From: Dimorphilus gyrociliatus
Taxonomy: Eukaryota; Annelida; Polychaeta; Dinophilidae
DNA length: 64,000 nucleotides
Direction of reading: 5' to 3'
Assembly (NCBI GenBank): GCA_904063045.1
Contig: CAJFCJ010000005.1
Span: 3,032,165 to 3,096,164, forward strand
Numbering within the stretch: the stretch's first letter is position 1; each line of letters begins with the position of its first letter. Of this stretch, positions 35,401 through 46,790 are shown in pieces. Both the position numbers and the translations under genes were made by a program. The notes below the pieces were generated by a model, which did no database searches, was not told the origin of the DNA, and saw nothing but the letters and a program-made list of their open reading frames with translations.

Positions 35401-38400
35401 TTCTTCATCATTGTCACTAATTCAGGACCAGATGTAGGAACTTGCACAACTACTTTCGAATTAAGACACTTTTCAAAGATTGCTTGAACATGACATATAG
35501 ATTCATTTTGGACTTTCTTGTCAGTTGATAAACCTATTTGCGAGGTTCACTCAATAATAATTTTGCATAATAAAAATTTATATTAAAACTTACAATAAAT
35601 TTTTCTAAAAGCATCCAAAAGTGCTAAAATCCCATTTCTTAAAATCATTGCAGTCTGAGGGGAATAGTATTCTTGTGTTAATAGACCGATATAGTGTATT
35701 AAGTGTCGAAGTTCCGATAAGGGAATATAGCCATCTTCTATCTTTTTCTGCAATAAAAATTATATTAATAATATAGAAAAGATTAATTGGTACCCATCTT
35801 ACTCCTTCTGCTTGTTGGCTGAGTTTTTCTCTGGCTTTCATTATACCTTTTCGAAAAGCATTGAGCGTCCAAGTAGTAAGATCGGCAAAAGCGGATTCTA
35901 AAAGGACTCGATCGCATGGTGGTATAAGGTTAACCATTCTCAATGTGTGAGGTATAGGGACCCTATTTGATGTTTGAATTGTTATACCTTGCCAACCGGA
36001 AAGCAAAGCATATTCAGCAGAAGGTAGTAAATTTTTTTGATAAAGAATTTGTAGCATGTTCTGTACTCCTTTCAATCTCATATCAGCTCTTTTCATCTGG
36101 TGGTGTAAACTCCTTCGTATTACATCTATATCTATTGCTTCTGAGTGTAATATAAAATCGTAGATAATTTTGAGAACATTCGGATTGGAGTCTGTCCCGG
36201 CGAGTCTCTGTTTTAACCATCCTAATTGTTTAGGATTAGTTACAGCCAACCTAACATATGACCATAATTCTTGAGCACGAGAATTTCCTTTAGCTTTAGG
36301 ATTTTCAGGGGAGAGGGGTGCCGAATCCGAGGATAATTCGAATTCTGAATCTTGAGTGGGACATAATTTTACCCTAACTTCGGATAAGTCAACATCAGAA
36401 CTGTGTTGAGAAAGTTGTTCATCTGAACTATACGAATCATTCGGTTTCAAAGTGAATTCGTTTGCTAAATCAATAAAAAATATATTTTGTGAATGCTATT
36501 GAACATAACTTTAAATAGTATCCAACCTTTCTCTGTGCGAATAAGATTCAAAGTATACGCCAATGCTCTCTGCCATCTAGATTCTGATTTTAACATTCGA
36601 CACCTAAAGCCATCTAGTAAAGCATTTGAAATACTTGTTGGTCGTAGTTCGTTAATTAAAAAGTAACATCTCTCCATAATTGGGCTGCAGATTTCCTTAT
36701 AAGACCTGTTTTGCTCTTGATGAATCTGTTATTTTAAGCAGTAATTTGTTTAGTATAAATCAACGGAGAACAATGTCATTGATACCTTTATGATTGCTTG
36801 CTTCGCTCGGCAAACAGCTTTACAAACTTCAACTAAACTCTTGGGTAAATTAGAGCATTTCTTCTCTTCATTTTCTTCATCCCTTGCTAAATTCATAGCT
36901 AATAGGCCAATATCCAAATGTCTTAACAACACGGCTAAAATCAATCTGTAAAAATTTTTAACCTGTCAGCTTTGATTACATGATTTAATACCTTTGCTAA
37001 CCTTCCTGATTCTTCAACGGGATGATCTTTTTGGAAAGGTGTGGAAATATATAAATAATGGGTTCCACAGTAGGTATCTAGAACGTCTAAAAATTTAATG
37101 ACAATTTCATCTGTAATATCCCTTTCAGCAAGCGCTTTTATGAATGAATCAGCAAAATCAGTTAAATTTGTATCCTTTTCAGATATCCTCTCTTTGTTTG
37201 CTAATTTCATCTGATCGGGAGGGTTTGATACTGGTGTAACTGCAGTGCTCTCTCCTTTCTCTTCATTAAAAGGATCTTGAGGTAAAAGAGTTTGTAAACC
37301 ACCGGAAAATAATTCACTTGAAAGCCATGCACTTAAAATTAATAATCATTTTAGGAGAATAATGCAATTGCATAATTGTTAGATATTTTCTACCTGCATT
37401 GTTCTTCGCATTGTTCTTCATTTAAACCCCTTACTTGTGAAGCGAAGAAAGAACCTAAAAATAGAGCTAAGTTTCTTTCAACATTAGCAAACGGTGAAGA
37501 TGTTCTATCAAAATATGCTGTTTCAACAATTTCATCATCCGACTGAAAGTTAAAAAAGACATTCAATTGACTATTAGTAAGCAACAAATTGTTATGATTT
37601 ACATCTAAATAAGGACCAACGAAACATTTCTTTAATTCTTCTTCATCAAGGCGATCTAAATTTTCATCTAAATAAAGAAAAATGATCTCTAAATGACGTC
37701 TAATAACGAAGATAAGTTATACCTGTTGGAATAATATCCAATTTTTTTAAATCATAGACATTTCCATTCAAAATTTTCCATTTTCCTCCATCCAGATTCT
37801 CATTTTCAACGTCTCTAAATCGAATATTATTTGCAGCCTTTCGTTTGATTTCCATTTGTTGTCTATTTTTTAATTGAGATTCTATTTTTCAAGAAACAAG
37901 TTTATTACTAAATGTAATTATGTAAATTGAAAATGGGAGTTAATTATCTACCATATTCTCCTGCCCAAGCAAGATCCGTCTCTTCATCGTAGTGACTACC
38001 TGGAGCGTAGGCATTAAAACTATCCAACAAAAATAAAATTTCCCGCAATGGGGTTACAATATCTGTTGATAAAAGTAAAGATGGGACTTTTGTTTGCAGG
38101 AAGGTTAAGTTGATGACTAGTTCCGGTAAAAGTGTCCCTGAATGAGATCATAGTTACTTTCATTGCATTTTGATTAGGTAAATAATATCATACCGATTAC
38201 ATCTTGCGATAATATATTGCTGATGTGAAGGAAATGAGAAGAAGATAAATTATCCAGCAGACTGATAGCAGTAGGAAGAATATCCATTAAATGACTATGC
38301 AAAAGGTTAACATATTTTTGAAGTAATTTCATCATAGCCTCCTTACGGATATCTTTAAAGTGAGGAAATGTTTAATAAATTTTAAATCAGGATAAAAAGT

Positions 38401-41400
38401 ACAACAAAGTAGAAAAAACCTAAATTATCCATTCCGTTTTCAGAATCAAATATTTCAAAAGTTAACATTCTATGAAATTGTTGAAATAATTTAAATGAAG
38501 TGCATGAAGAATCTGAATTTATCATTTGATTTCTTAGTGGTGAATTGGCTCTAACTTCTTTTAATTGGCTTTTTGTTTGAGTTGCTATACTCCGCAGTAG
38601 TTGTTTAATAAGGAAGAGAAGGGGAATATTATTCTGATCAATTTCAATTTCATCATTTGACAAAACTTTATCAATAGTTTTTTCTTTCGTGTCATCTTCC
38701 TTTCTAGCTTCAACGTCTAATTTTTCATTCCTGATAGCACTTTCCAAAGCCGAATTCAATCCATTGTCTGCCATTAGACTTTCTACAAGAAGATTAGTCA
38801 TAAACTCTTGCCCTGAATGAAGATTACTTTGGGACAATGATAACGGTAAGAGATCAGATAAAGCCTTTGCTCTCTGTAAAGCAGTTGGCAGTAGTAAGGA
38901 CCAGGCTACTGTTAATACCTCTTGAGCAGCTTCTTGAATAGTGTTAACAATATGGGCATTACTTGCTAAAAGCACAATTTTGGAACTAAGACTTTTAACT
39001 AATTCTCCATCCTCATTCAGACCAATTGATGAAGGGTTACAATTGTTACAAATGGCTGAGTAGAGTTGTATATGTAGCAAGCGTAGAGTTGCTACGGTCA
39101 TACACTCTTTTCTTTGGCTAGGAGGTCTTTCATCTGTCCCATCCATACCGGAACAAACATCTGACAAAAGAAAATCTAATTGCTCAAAGCATCTTTGATT
39201 GACATCCATGATAAACGGTAGTCTCAGGGGCAAAGTAACACTCCTATCAGAGGAATTACTCCATCCTAAAGTCGAATGTGGAGTACAGCATAATCCAACA
39301 AATTTATTATGGCTTCTTCCATTTGTTGAAAGTTTAAAAGGAAGATTATTTAAGCTTAAAGGTTTAGAACCATATTGATTAAAACTTTTCTTTCCCCAAA
39401 TGTATAACTGTAAAAACAATCACATACAATGAACGTATAATTAAATTAAATATGACAAAATTAACCTCTCCTTTATTCGTTAATGCTGCACAATGATAAA
39501 AACTAGCGGATATGTCAATTATAACTTCGCCGATAGTTTCTACTTGCTTAGGTAGGCAACAGTGTTCTTTTGTTCCGTGACCCAACAAGGCATCGTCACC
39601 TTTTCCCCTAAACACAGAAAATGATATTATAAGCCTAATGGAAAAGAAAATGGTACAGCATATAAAATTTACCATGTATACAACACACCAGAATGACTAA
39701 GTGCCATAGAGAAGTGTGATCCAGCAATAACTTTTTTTATATTCGTAAGTTCAATTTGTTTAGGAATGTCCGTGTATTCAAAAACTCCTGTGCCTTTTTT
39801 TCCATATTCTCCGTCTCCCCATGCAAGTACTGTTCCTAATTGAGTAACACACAATGTATGTGCATTAGGACCTCCGCAGGAAACATCTACGACTTTAACG
39901 TCGGCAAGATATTCGACTAATTGAGGAGTATTTTCCCGAGTATTATGACCCAGCCCTAATTGTCCAACTTCTCCGCTTCCCCATGTATATAATTTGCCAT
40001 TCTGAGTTACAGCCGCACTATAGCTACTGCCTACAGCTACTTTGACAATTACAGTTCCCTCAAAATCCACAATTTTGGTAGGTTCATTAGTGCAGCTAAT
40101 TGATTTTAAAGTTAAAACAATTAAAATACTAATATTTTAAAAAGTTGAACTCACATTTCAGATCCCAATCCTAATTGTCCTTCACTGCCCTTACCCCAAG
40201 CATAAACAGCTCCTTTTGAGGTAAGTGCTAGAACATGTTTGGCACAAGGATTGGCAGCCACTTGAATAATTTCTTCGTCTCTCAAAGCTTCAACCAGTCT
40301 TAGACACTTTAGAAGGAAAAAATTTTACTATGTCGAAATTTGTAATAAAACTTGTCATACTTCATTATCTTTTTTGTTCGAAACGAAATACAAGCTGTAA
40401 GAAGCTGTTATTATAAAAAGATACTGATCCGAACAAGCAATACTATAAATTTCCTCATTTTCAAACAACTTGTCAAGCTCGACTGCTTTAGATTGAATAT
40501 TACAATCAAAAGAATACAAATTACTTTTCAGACGGTTACTATCTTGTTTTTGCTGTCGGAAAATATGTATTTTTTTCAGTATAAGAACAAAATATTACTA
40601 CGATTTCGATATATCTACCTTAGAGAATTTGGATATATATGGTGACGCTAATCGGTCTAAATGAGCAAGCATTACAACTGCACATAGACCTAAATCTACT
40701 AATAAATTCTCATCTCTAGGAAGACGGAGAAAACGTAAAAATACTGCATTCGGTCCCGTATGTTCGTCCTATTAAAAAAATTAAAATTCTAGTATATTTA
40801 ACTTTAATTGGAGTAAATGAAATAGAATACTTCATCTATTTCTCTCTCATCGTTTTCAATATTTGCTCCATCTTCAATCTTTAAATTACTCATTCTTTTA
40901 ATAAAATGTAATAGAGGAGCACTTGTTATAAAGTTGTTAAATCTGTTAACAATAGATAAGAATAGCAATAAAATCACATCAATCAAATAGCAAAACTATT
41001 GTTCTTCTCTTACCTATTATCATTTCTATGTCTTCTACCACTAGACCATAAATTTAAAAGGAGGATAATAGCATTTATCAGGTCGCTGACGCTTGCTTTT
41101 TGTAAAGTTAGCTCCATGAAAATGCCCAAAGCCGTTTGTTGATCAACTAAAGGGATTGGTAAACTACATGATGCTCCTGTTCCACTAGAAATATGTCTGA
41201 AAAAATACAAATTAAATATTAGACATAGTCCAATTTGTTATTTCAATTATACCCTTGAATAACTGTATCTAAGAAATTTTCGATTTTCTTCATTAAATCG
41301 AACCAAACGGAGGTGGAGGAATCGATTTGAAACATGCTACCAGGTTCAATGTCTCTTAAAGCTTCGAGAGCGTCTTGTAGGAATTCTGAGCACAAATCGC

Positions 41401-42102
41401 AATCTTCTCCAGATCGCCAAGCTCTTTTAAGAGAGAAGCTGATAAACGAAAAAGCAGTTCTTGAACCAACTTTTGCAAAGCTGGCAGATAGATTTTCCGA
41501 TTTTTTCTGATGCAGGCTATAAGATTCGAATACAGAATATTAGAGACTAAAAGATATAATTTTTTTAATAAAGTGGTCACCTTCTCTGTTTATCAATATT
41601 TTCTTGAGCATATTTTTCTTTTTTCGAGGTGTTGACCTCTCTTCGAATGTTTCCTTTTAAATTTTCTGCTTTTAAAGCTAACATATAACGTTCTAGTATT
41701 ACAAGTTGATATCTGATCTTCATGGCACTCTTAGTACTTCGACCGACTTCGCAGCATAAATCTTGCTGTTCTTTTAAAACACTTTCAAGACAATTGGTTA
41801 GGTCCGAACGCTTAATGTCATCTCTCCAAATCCATAATTTGAAGATTTCGCATGAAGGCTGTAGTTTAGCACCATCTGCGTTGTCAACATCAACAAAGCG
41901 AACTTCACCGCTTTCTACAAGCTCATTCCATAAGGAAAAGAGGAAGTTATCGATAAATATGTCCTAAAAAAATAAAAAGTTGATTTGTTTATCATCTATC
42001 ACTTTGAAATATTTGTAGGGAAATAGAGACCTTTAGATCTAATTTAAGCCATTTCGAATCTAGCCTCGATTTACGTTCCAAAACAATTTCTCGCCAAGAC
42101 AT
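26474..42102 (-). CDS. HERC2: HERC2 giant E3 ubiquitin ligase, full length
   Basis: Minus-strand exons in coding order: 42031-42102, 41581-41963, 41253-41516, 41014-41196, 40831-40942, 40619-40768, 40361-40552, 40155-40306, 39673-40095, 39466-39607, 38420-39407, 38194-38352, 37952-38137, 37723-37881, 37603-37667, 37394-37542, 36963-37331, 36786-36945, 36527-36725, 35803-36464, 35594-35747, 34512-35533, 34233-34442, about 34042-34170, 31466-33976, 31194-31406, 26474-31134; about 4,688 aa (human about 4,830). Order: RCC1-like domain 1 (about 390-740), cytochrome-b5-like (about 1150-1250), first MIB/HERC2 (about 1800), CPH (about 2130), UBA-like (about 2400), second MIB/HERC2, ZZ-type zinc finger, DOC/APC10 (about 2710-2850), RCC1-like domains 2 and 3 (about 2880-3230, 3800-4160) and HECT, with catalytic Cys in [10 protein letters not shown]. 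It ubiquitinates targets in DNA damage and centrosome pathways in vertebrates. The length of the 34042-34170 exon could not be reconciled with the frame to within 2 nt. Confidence 0.95.
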
Positions 42103-42623
42103 GATTAGCTTATATTATAAGTTTCCTAAACGAGAAATATATATCCCTTCAAAAATACATATAGTTGCTTGAACAGGAATAGAGCATGGAAATATCCCCC
42201 AGAATCGCAGCAAATTGTCAACATCGGGAAAAATTCTAAGGTCAAGGTTTTTCAAAATGTTCTATCTTGCAGAAAACCGAACCAGACTAGTCATCAACGC
42301 CCTCTAGCCTCAAAATTTTTAAATTAGTTTTTTTTATTTAAGCTCATGAAATATAATACATATCAATTATTGTAAAAATATCCATTAAGCTCATTAAAAT
42401 CTAAATATTTATATATGTAGTATATAAATATAATAAATATTGATAAAAAATTCTGACAAAAGTTAAAAGAGAAATATTCGATTTAAAAATGTTCGTAAAC
42501 AATGTTTATTAATATTTTAATAAGAGGTGTTTTTATATATAAATATTATTGTAATTTTATAAGAAATTGTTAAATTCTCTATAAATGGATATGGATAAAT
42601 AAAGATTTAAGTAATGACGTAAA
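42103..42623. promoter_or_regulatory. Probable bidirectional promoter between HERC2 and the LRR-like gene
   Basis: The HERC2 ATG (42100-42102, minus) and the ATG of the LRR-like gene (42624, plus) point away from each other across 521 bp. The half nearest HERC2 is less AT-rich; the rest is A/T-rich. No specific element is recognised. Confidence 0.5.
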
Positions 42624-44247
42624 ATGATCAAATACTTCCGAATACTTTATTATTATACTTGTATTATTCTAATAAAAACAGTGTATAATAATAAGCAAGA
42701 AATAATATATAATCATTTAAAGATTGTAAGTTTAAATTTATTGAAAATATGAGTTTAATAAGAAAATTCTCAAATAAAAATAGAATGAGGAAACTTGTTC
42801 GTGTATTCATTCAAATTTAGAACTGGAAATAAATTGCTGGTCTTCCGGAGAATGTTTCTACGGTTATTTTATAAGAATTTTATCATTTATCTATATAATC
42901 AAATTAGATTAATATTTATATATTTTTAGGTCAAAGTATCGAGAAAGTAACGTTTCAATGTAAAGAAATATATAATTATAAACTAAATAAGAATATTTCA
43001 AAAATATTTAAGTAGGTCAATTAAAATAAATTTATCTTTCTTTTTTTCGATATTCATCGATATCATTCTAAATATGGCGCTTTTTTCTCTCTCTCTCTCT
43101 TACATACAGTCATGTTCAGATATTGGAAAATGTTAGAATAATAAAATTCCATTATTGTAATAGTCCTGGTCTTCGAATTTTTATTCCTTCACGTTTAAAA
43201 TATGTTAAAGTACTAGAAATAGGCATTAACAATGGTCATAATCCAATTATATGTTTATTGTTTATTAAGAAAGTTGAAAAATTGATATTTATTTGGCATG
43301 GTAAAGTGATTAAGGATGGATCATTTAATTTTTACGAAAATTATTGTAGTGGTTATCCTCTTCGAATTGAAATAGTTGACGAATTGGTTATTAAAAAATT
43401 CTTACCCATTCAAGTATATCCATTCAAATTACGAAGTTTAAACATTATCTTAGATGATCTTACTATATTACCTTTAAATCTAAGTACTACATTTTGCCTC
43501 TATCTTTTAAACGATATAGAAGAGTTAAAGTTAAAAGTTTATAAGGAGGAACTACCTTACGAATACCTATGTAAATTGGAATGGTTGTTCAAATTAGTAA
43601 TATATAGATTGACTTTGAAGAAACATAGTACTCTTGAACTTATTAATAAAAAGACAAAAATGTCTTATTTCTTTCAAAATTCAAGAGACGAACTTGAAAT
43701 TACCATAAAAAATTACTGTTCTATTAATTATAGCATGAATTACAACAATCTTTGTTTAGATTATGAGCAATCTACAACTTTTAAAACGTTTATAAATAGT
43801 TCTACACCAAATGAATTAACAGAATCAACAAGCTTAAATAATGCTAGCGTTCAAACAACAGTAATAACTTTAAATATATATAATTCAACTAAAAATATAA
43901 TTATTGGTAATCTGCACTCTATTCTTTCGTACTAATTATTCCATAATGATCCCTTGAACACGTTACAGATAAAACTACAATTGATCCTAGAAAAAGTGAT
44001 ATCCAAGTAATAAAAAGAGAATTCTTTTAAAATATTTAATAAAGGTTTCTTTATTAATTAGACATGGAAATTAGGAATATCAATAACAGCTTTAGTAATT
44101 ACCAGTTTATTAGTAATATTTCTATCACTTTCTACATTCTATTTAAAGACCAGGAGGAAACACTTGAAACTATTCAATGGTAATTCTAACGAGTCTGATG
44201 AAATTTCACATTGGACAGAATCTTCATCGAGTAATGCATATTATTAA
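42624..44247 (+). CDS. Unidentified LRR-like type I membrane protein
   Basis: Joined exons: 42624-42725, 42784-42862, 42930-43011, 43110-43906, 43969-44006, 44062-44247 (427 aa; frame closes). It has a signal peptide (MIKYFRILYYYTCIILIKTV), a Cys cluster resembling an LRR N-terminal cap (TCSCIH...INCW...GECF), degenerate leucine/isoleucine-rich repeats, a Ser/Thr/Asn-rich stalk with several NxS/T sites, one membrane segment (about residues 373-393) and a short charged cytoplasmic tail ending NAYY. No intracellular signalling domain is visible. An adhesion or receptor role is inference. I cannot assign it to a named family; the repeats have drifted far from the LxxLxLxxN consensus. Confidence 0.75.
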
Positions 44248-44424
44248 TGAAATGGTAAATAAAGTTATATCTTCTTTAAACTGAATTGCATTAAATAATT
44301 AATAATAGATGTCGCCACTGAATAAAATGACTGGTAACAACGCAAATAAACTTGATTGAATGGTCAAAAATCAATAAGAAATAGTAACAGAAAAGATTTC
44401 TCTCTTTTGAAGGGAAAGGAAATT

Positions 44425-45232
44425 ATGTGGCAATATTTTTGGCCTCATATTGTTTATCATTTAATTAGATGGTTCCCGAGAAACAATAGAATTAAAATGT
44501 GAGTTAACTATTCAAAATTTAACTATATTTCGTTACACTTTTATTCAGCAAACTTGAATTGAAAGGTTTTTTTGGGGGAATGTAAATAAACTGAAAATAT
44601 TTTTTTCTCTTCTTTTGCTTACAGTCGAATTGTTCTCTTCATTTTTACGTTTGCTTTAATTATTCCACAAATTGTTGTACTCTCTTTCGAGCATACGAAA
44701 CGTTACTGTGCTCAGCCTCTTTTGGAATTGCTAATTCTATCATTAGTCCTAACACTATGCCTTTGCGGATTCTCTGTATTATTTGGAATAATGGATCCAG
44801 TTCCTTGGGAAGTAAAATTGGTTTTCCATATATTCGGTTTGGTAACGTTTATTAGTGGACTTGTTACTGTAGGCTATACAGCTCAAGCCGGCTATTGCGT
44901 AAGAAATATTTTATAAATGTGGAACTTTTTTGCAAATGATAAAATATGCTATTTCACTTTCTTCAGAGGATTAGTACCAATGAGCTCTATTACTATTCAA
45001 TTGCTGCTTGTGTACTGATACTACTCTCTACCGGTAGATTATTAAATATTTTAGTACCATAAGTAAGGACTATCTTAACTATAGATTTATTTATTCAACA
45101 GTTTATTTCGTCTTCCTAATACCGTTTTGGATTGCTGAAAGATTTAAACCGGATATTATTCTGGATAGAAAGCAGCGAGTCGGTATTTGTTTTGAACCAG
45201 TTAACTGTTGCCAATGCGTTTGGCATATTTAA
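44425..45232 (+). CDS. Unidentified four-pass membrane protein
   Basis: Joined exons: 44425-44498, 44625-44898, 44967-45033, 45102-45232 (181 aa; frame closes). Four hydrophobic segments lie at about residues 26-45, 57-77, 90-110 and 122-145, giving both termini in the cytoplasm. The N-terminus is Trp/His/Arg-rich (MWQYFWPHIVYHLIRWFP), the second loop has MDPVPWEVK, and the tail ends in a cysteine cluster (CFEPVNCCQCVWHI) suited to palmitoylation. Topology is claudin- or tetraspan-like, but I see no W-GLW-C-C claudin motif. The family is not identified. It starts 177 bp after the LRR-like gene on the same strand. Confidence 0.7.
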
Positions 45233-45795
45233 AATTTTGTCGCTGGTCGGCCTAAATTCTTCCATGTCTTCCGTTTTAAGACTAAGAAAACACTCTTTCT
45301 AAAATATTTATTCGAGTCTTTTATTATTTTTCGTCCTTTCGTGTCAATATTATGCAGCTTATTTGTTAGAACAAAGTAAATAAAACAGGCAAAAATTAAC
45401 TTAAATTACATTTCTACCGATATGTTTCACTTTACCTTCGAACAAGCATGATTATTCATTCAAGTATCTTCTTCATTCATAGGTAACTCTCTCTATAGAC
45501 AAGATATAAAAATATAAAGACTTTTTCATCTTTTACTTTGAATTTTGTTCAATTTTTTTTTAAAGTACAAACAATTCATGCAGTCAAAATATTTCAATTT
45601 TTTGTTCAGTACCGGACGATATTTAGCTGTTGTTTTTGCGTAAATAGCATGTTTGGAGACATAAATTAATAGCTCTAAGGAACTTTTTTCTTTCGATCTA
45701 ATGAATCGAACGAGACAAATAGGAAACAAGGAGAACGAAAAACAAAATGTGCTTTCTACGAAAATGAATAACTAACATTGACAATAAATCTATAT
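45233..45795. other. Short spacer between convergent genes, no gene seen
   Basis: This 563-bp gap holds the 3' flanks of the four-pass membrane protein gene (plus) and CDIPT (minus). Small open frames here have no family signal. Confidence 0.6.
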
Positions 45796-46458
45796 TTAAC
45801 TTCTTTTAGGTTGTTTTGAAATCTCGGCAACATCAATGCTTGCGAAATTGATACAGGCAGCGTACATTTGCACCAAACTTATTCCAGATTTAACTAATGC
45901 TATAGGAGCGCACAGAATACATATTGCCGAATATATGCCAAAACTCAGTGGACCAAGAGGAACTACAGGTCCCGGTGTAAAATAAACAAGATAAAGCATA
46001 CAATAGAATAACTCATTTCCGGCACACATGCAGAACAAAACTTTACGATTCGTGTAGTATAATTTTAGGATTTTGTTCTTAGATAGGTCCATCTTCTTGT
46101 GGTTTTCGATACCTTTCATCAGACATGATTGTAGGTGCATCCAATGACTAGCAATATCGATTACAACTGACAACTGGAAAATAAACATCCAACTTGGATA
46201 GAAATGTGACAGTGTAATCAAAAGACACATTGTTGCACAACGATCCGTCAGTTGGTCGAGAATTGCTCCGAACTTTGAGCTTTGATTTAACATTCTGGCA
46301 GCATGTCCATCTATGGCATCCAGGAATGAAGATAGTAAGTAACAGAATGTAGCTATAACATGATTTGTTGGCATGAAGTAGAAAGAGATCAGAGCGAGTA
46401 TTATCCTTGCGTAGCCGATTAGATTCGGCACGAAAAGGAAGACGTCCTTTTCTTCCAT
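45796..46458 (-). CDS. CDIPT: Phosphatidylinositol synthase (CDP-diacylglycerol--inositol 3-phosphatidyltransferase)
   Basis: A single-exon, 220-residue protein (human 213). It transfers the phosphatidyl group of CDP-diacylglycerol to myo-inositol, making phosphatidylinositol in the ER membrane. The CDP-alcohol phosphotransferase signature is complete at about residues 47-73: DAIDGHAAR followed by GAILDQLTD, giving the DxxDGxxAR...GxxxDxxxD pattern. Several membrane segments flank it, and the N-terminus has the family's VPNLIGYARI. The ATG at 46458 gives the family-standard start. The gene is intronless, unlike most neighbours. It lies between AFG1L (upstream, same strand) and a convergent membrane protein gene. 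Confidence 0.96.
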   Translation of the reverse strand: MEEKDVFLFVPNLIGYARIILALISFYFMPTNHVIATFCYLLSSFLDAIDGHAARMLNQSSKFGAILDQLTDRCATMCLLITLSHFYPSWMFIFQLSVVIDIASHWMHLQSCLMKGIENHKKMDLSKNKILKLYYTNRKVLFCMCAGNELFYCMLYLVYFTPGPVVPLGPLSFGIYSAICILCAPIALVKSGISLVQMYAACINFASIDVAEISKQPKRS

Positions 46459-46790
46459 TGAGTCTTTAGTAGGGAATGATTCTCCTCAAAATAAGTGAAT
46501 TTATAGAAATCTGTGAATAAAATTTCTAGTAGCGTATTTTATAGGATCCGATTAAGCTTATTAATAGAGTATTTCGCAAGAAACCTCACCTTATTAGTGA
46601 TTCACTGTGACGCGTTTAGCACTTAAAAATGGCGGCTAACTTCCGCTCAAAAAGTTTCGTAAGATAGTTATTTTCGCGCCAAAAATAAGGAACATTTCAA
46701 TTATTAATTCTTTTAAACCAACATTATATTTAAATATCTTGACTATTAGAAGGAAAACACGCGTTAGCAAATTATCTCTTAGAGTCACAA
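46459..46790. other. Spacer between AFG1L and CDIPT
   Basis: This 332-bp gap should contain the AFG1L 3' end and the CDIPT promoter and 5' UTR. No exon is seen. Confidence 0.55.

Noticed and set aside
35605-35802. Apparent continuation of the HERC2 35803-36464 exon to a stop at 35605
   Set aside because: It reads through a 55-nt intron (GTAAGA...TTGCAG); the spliced frame gives conserved HERC2 sequence and the read-through does not.
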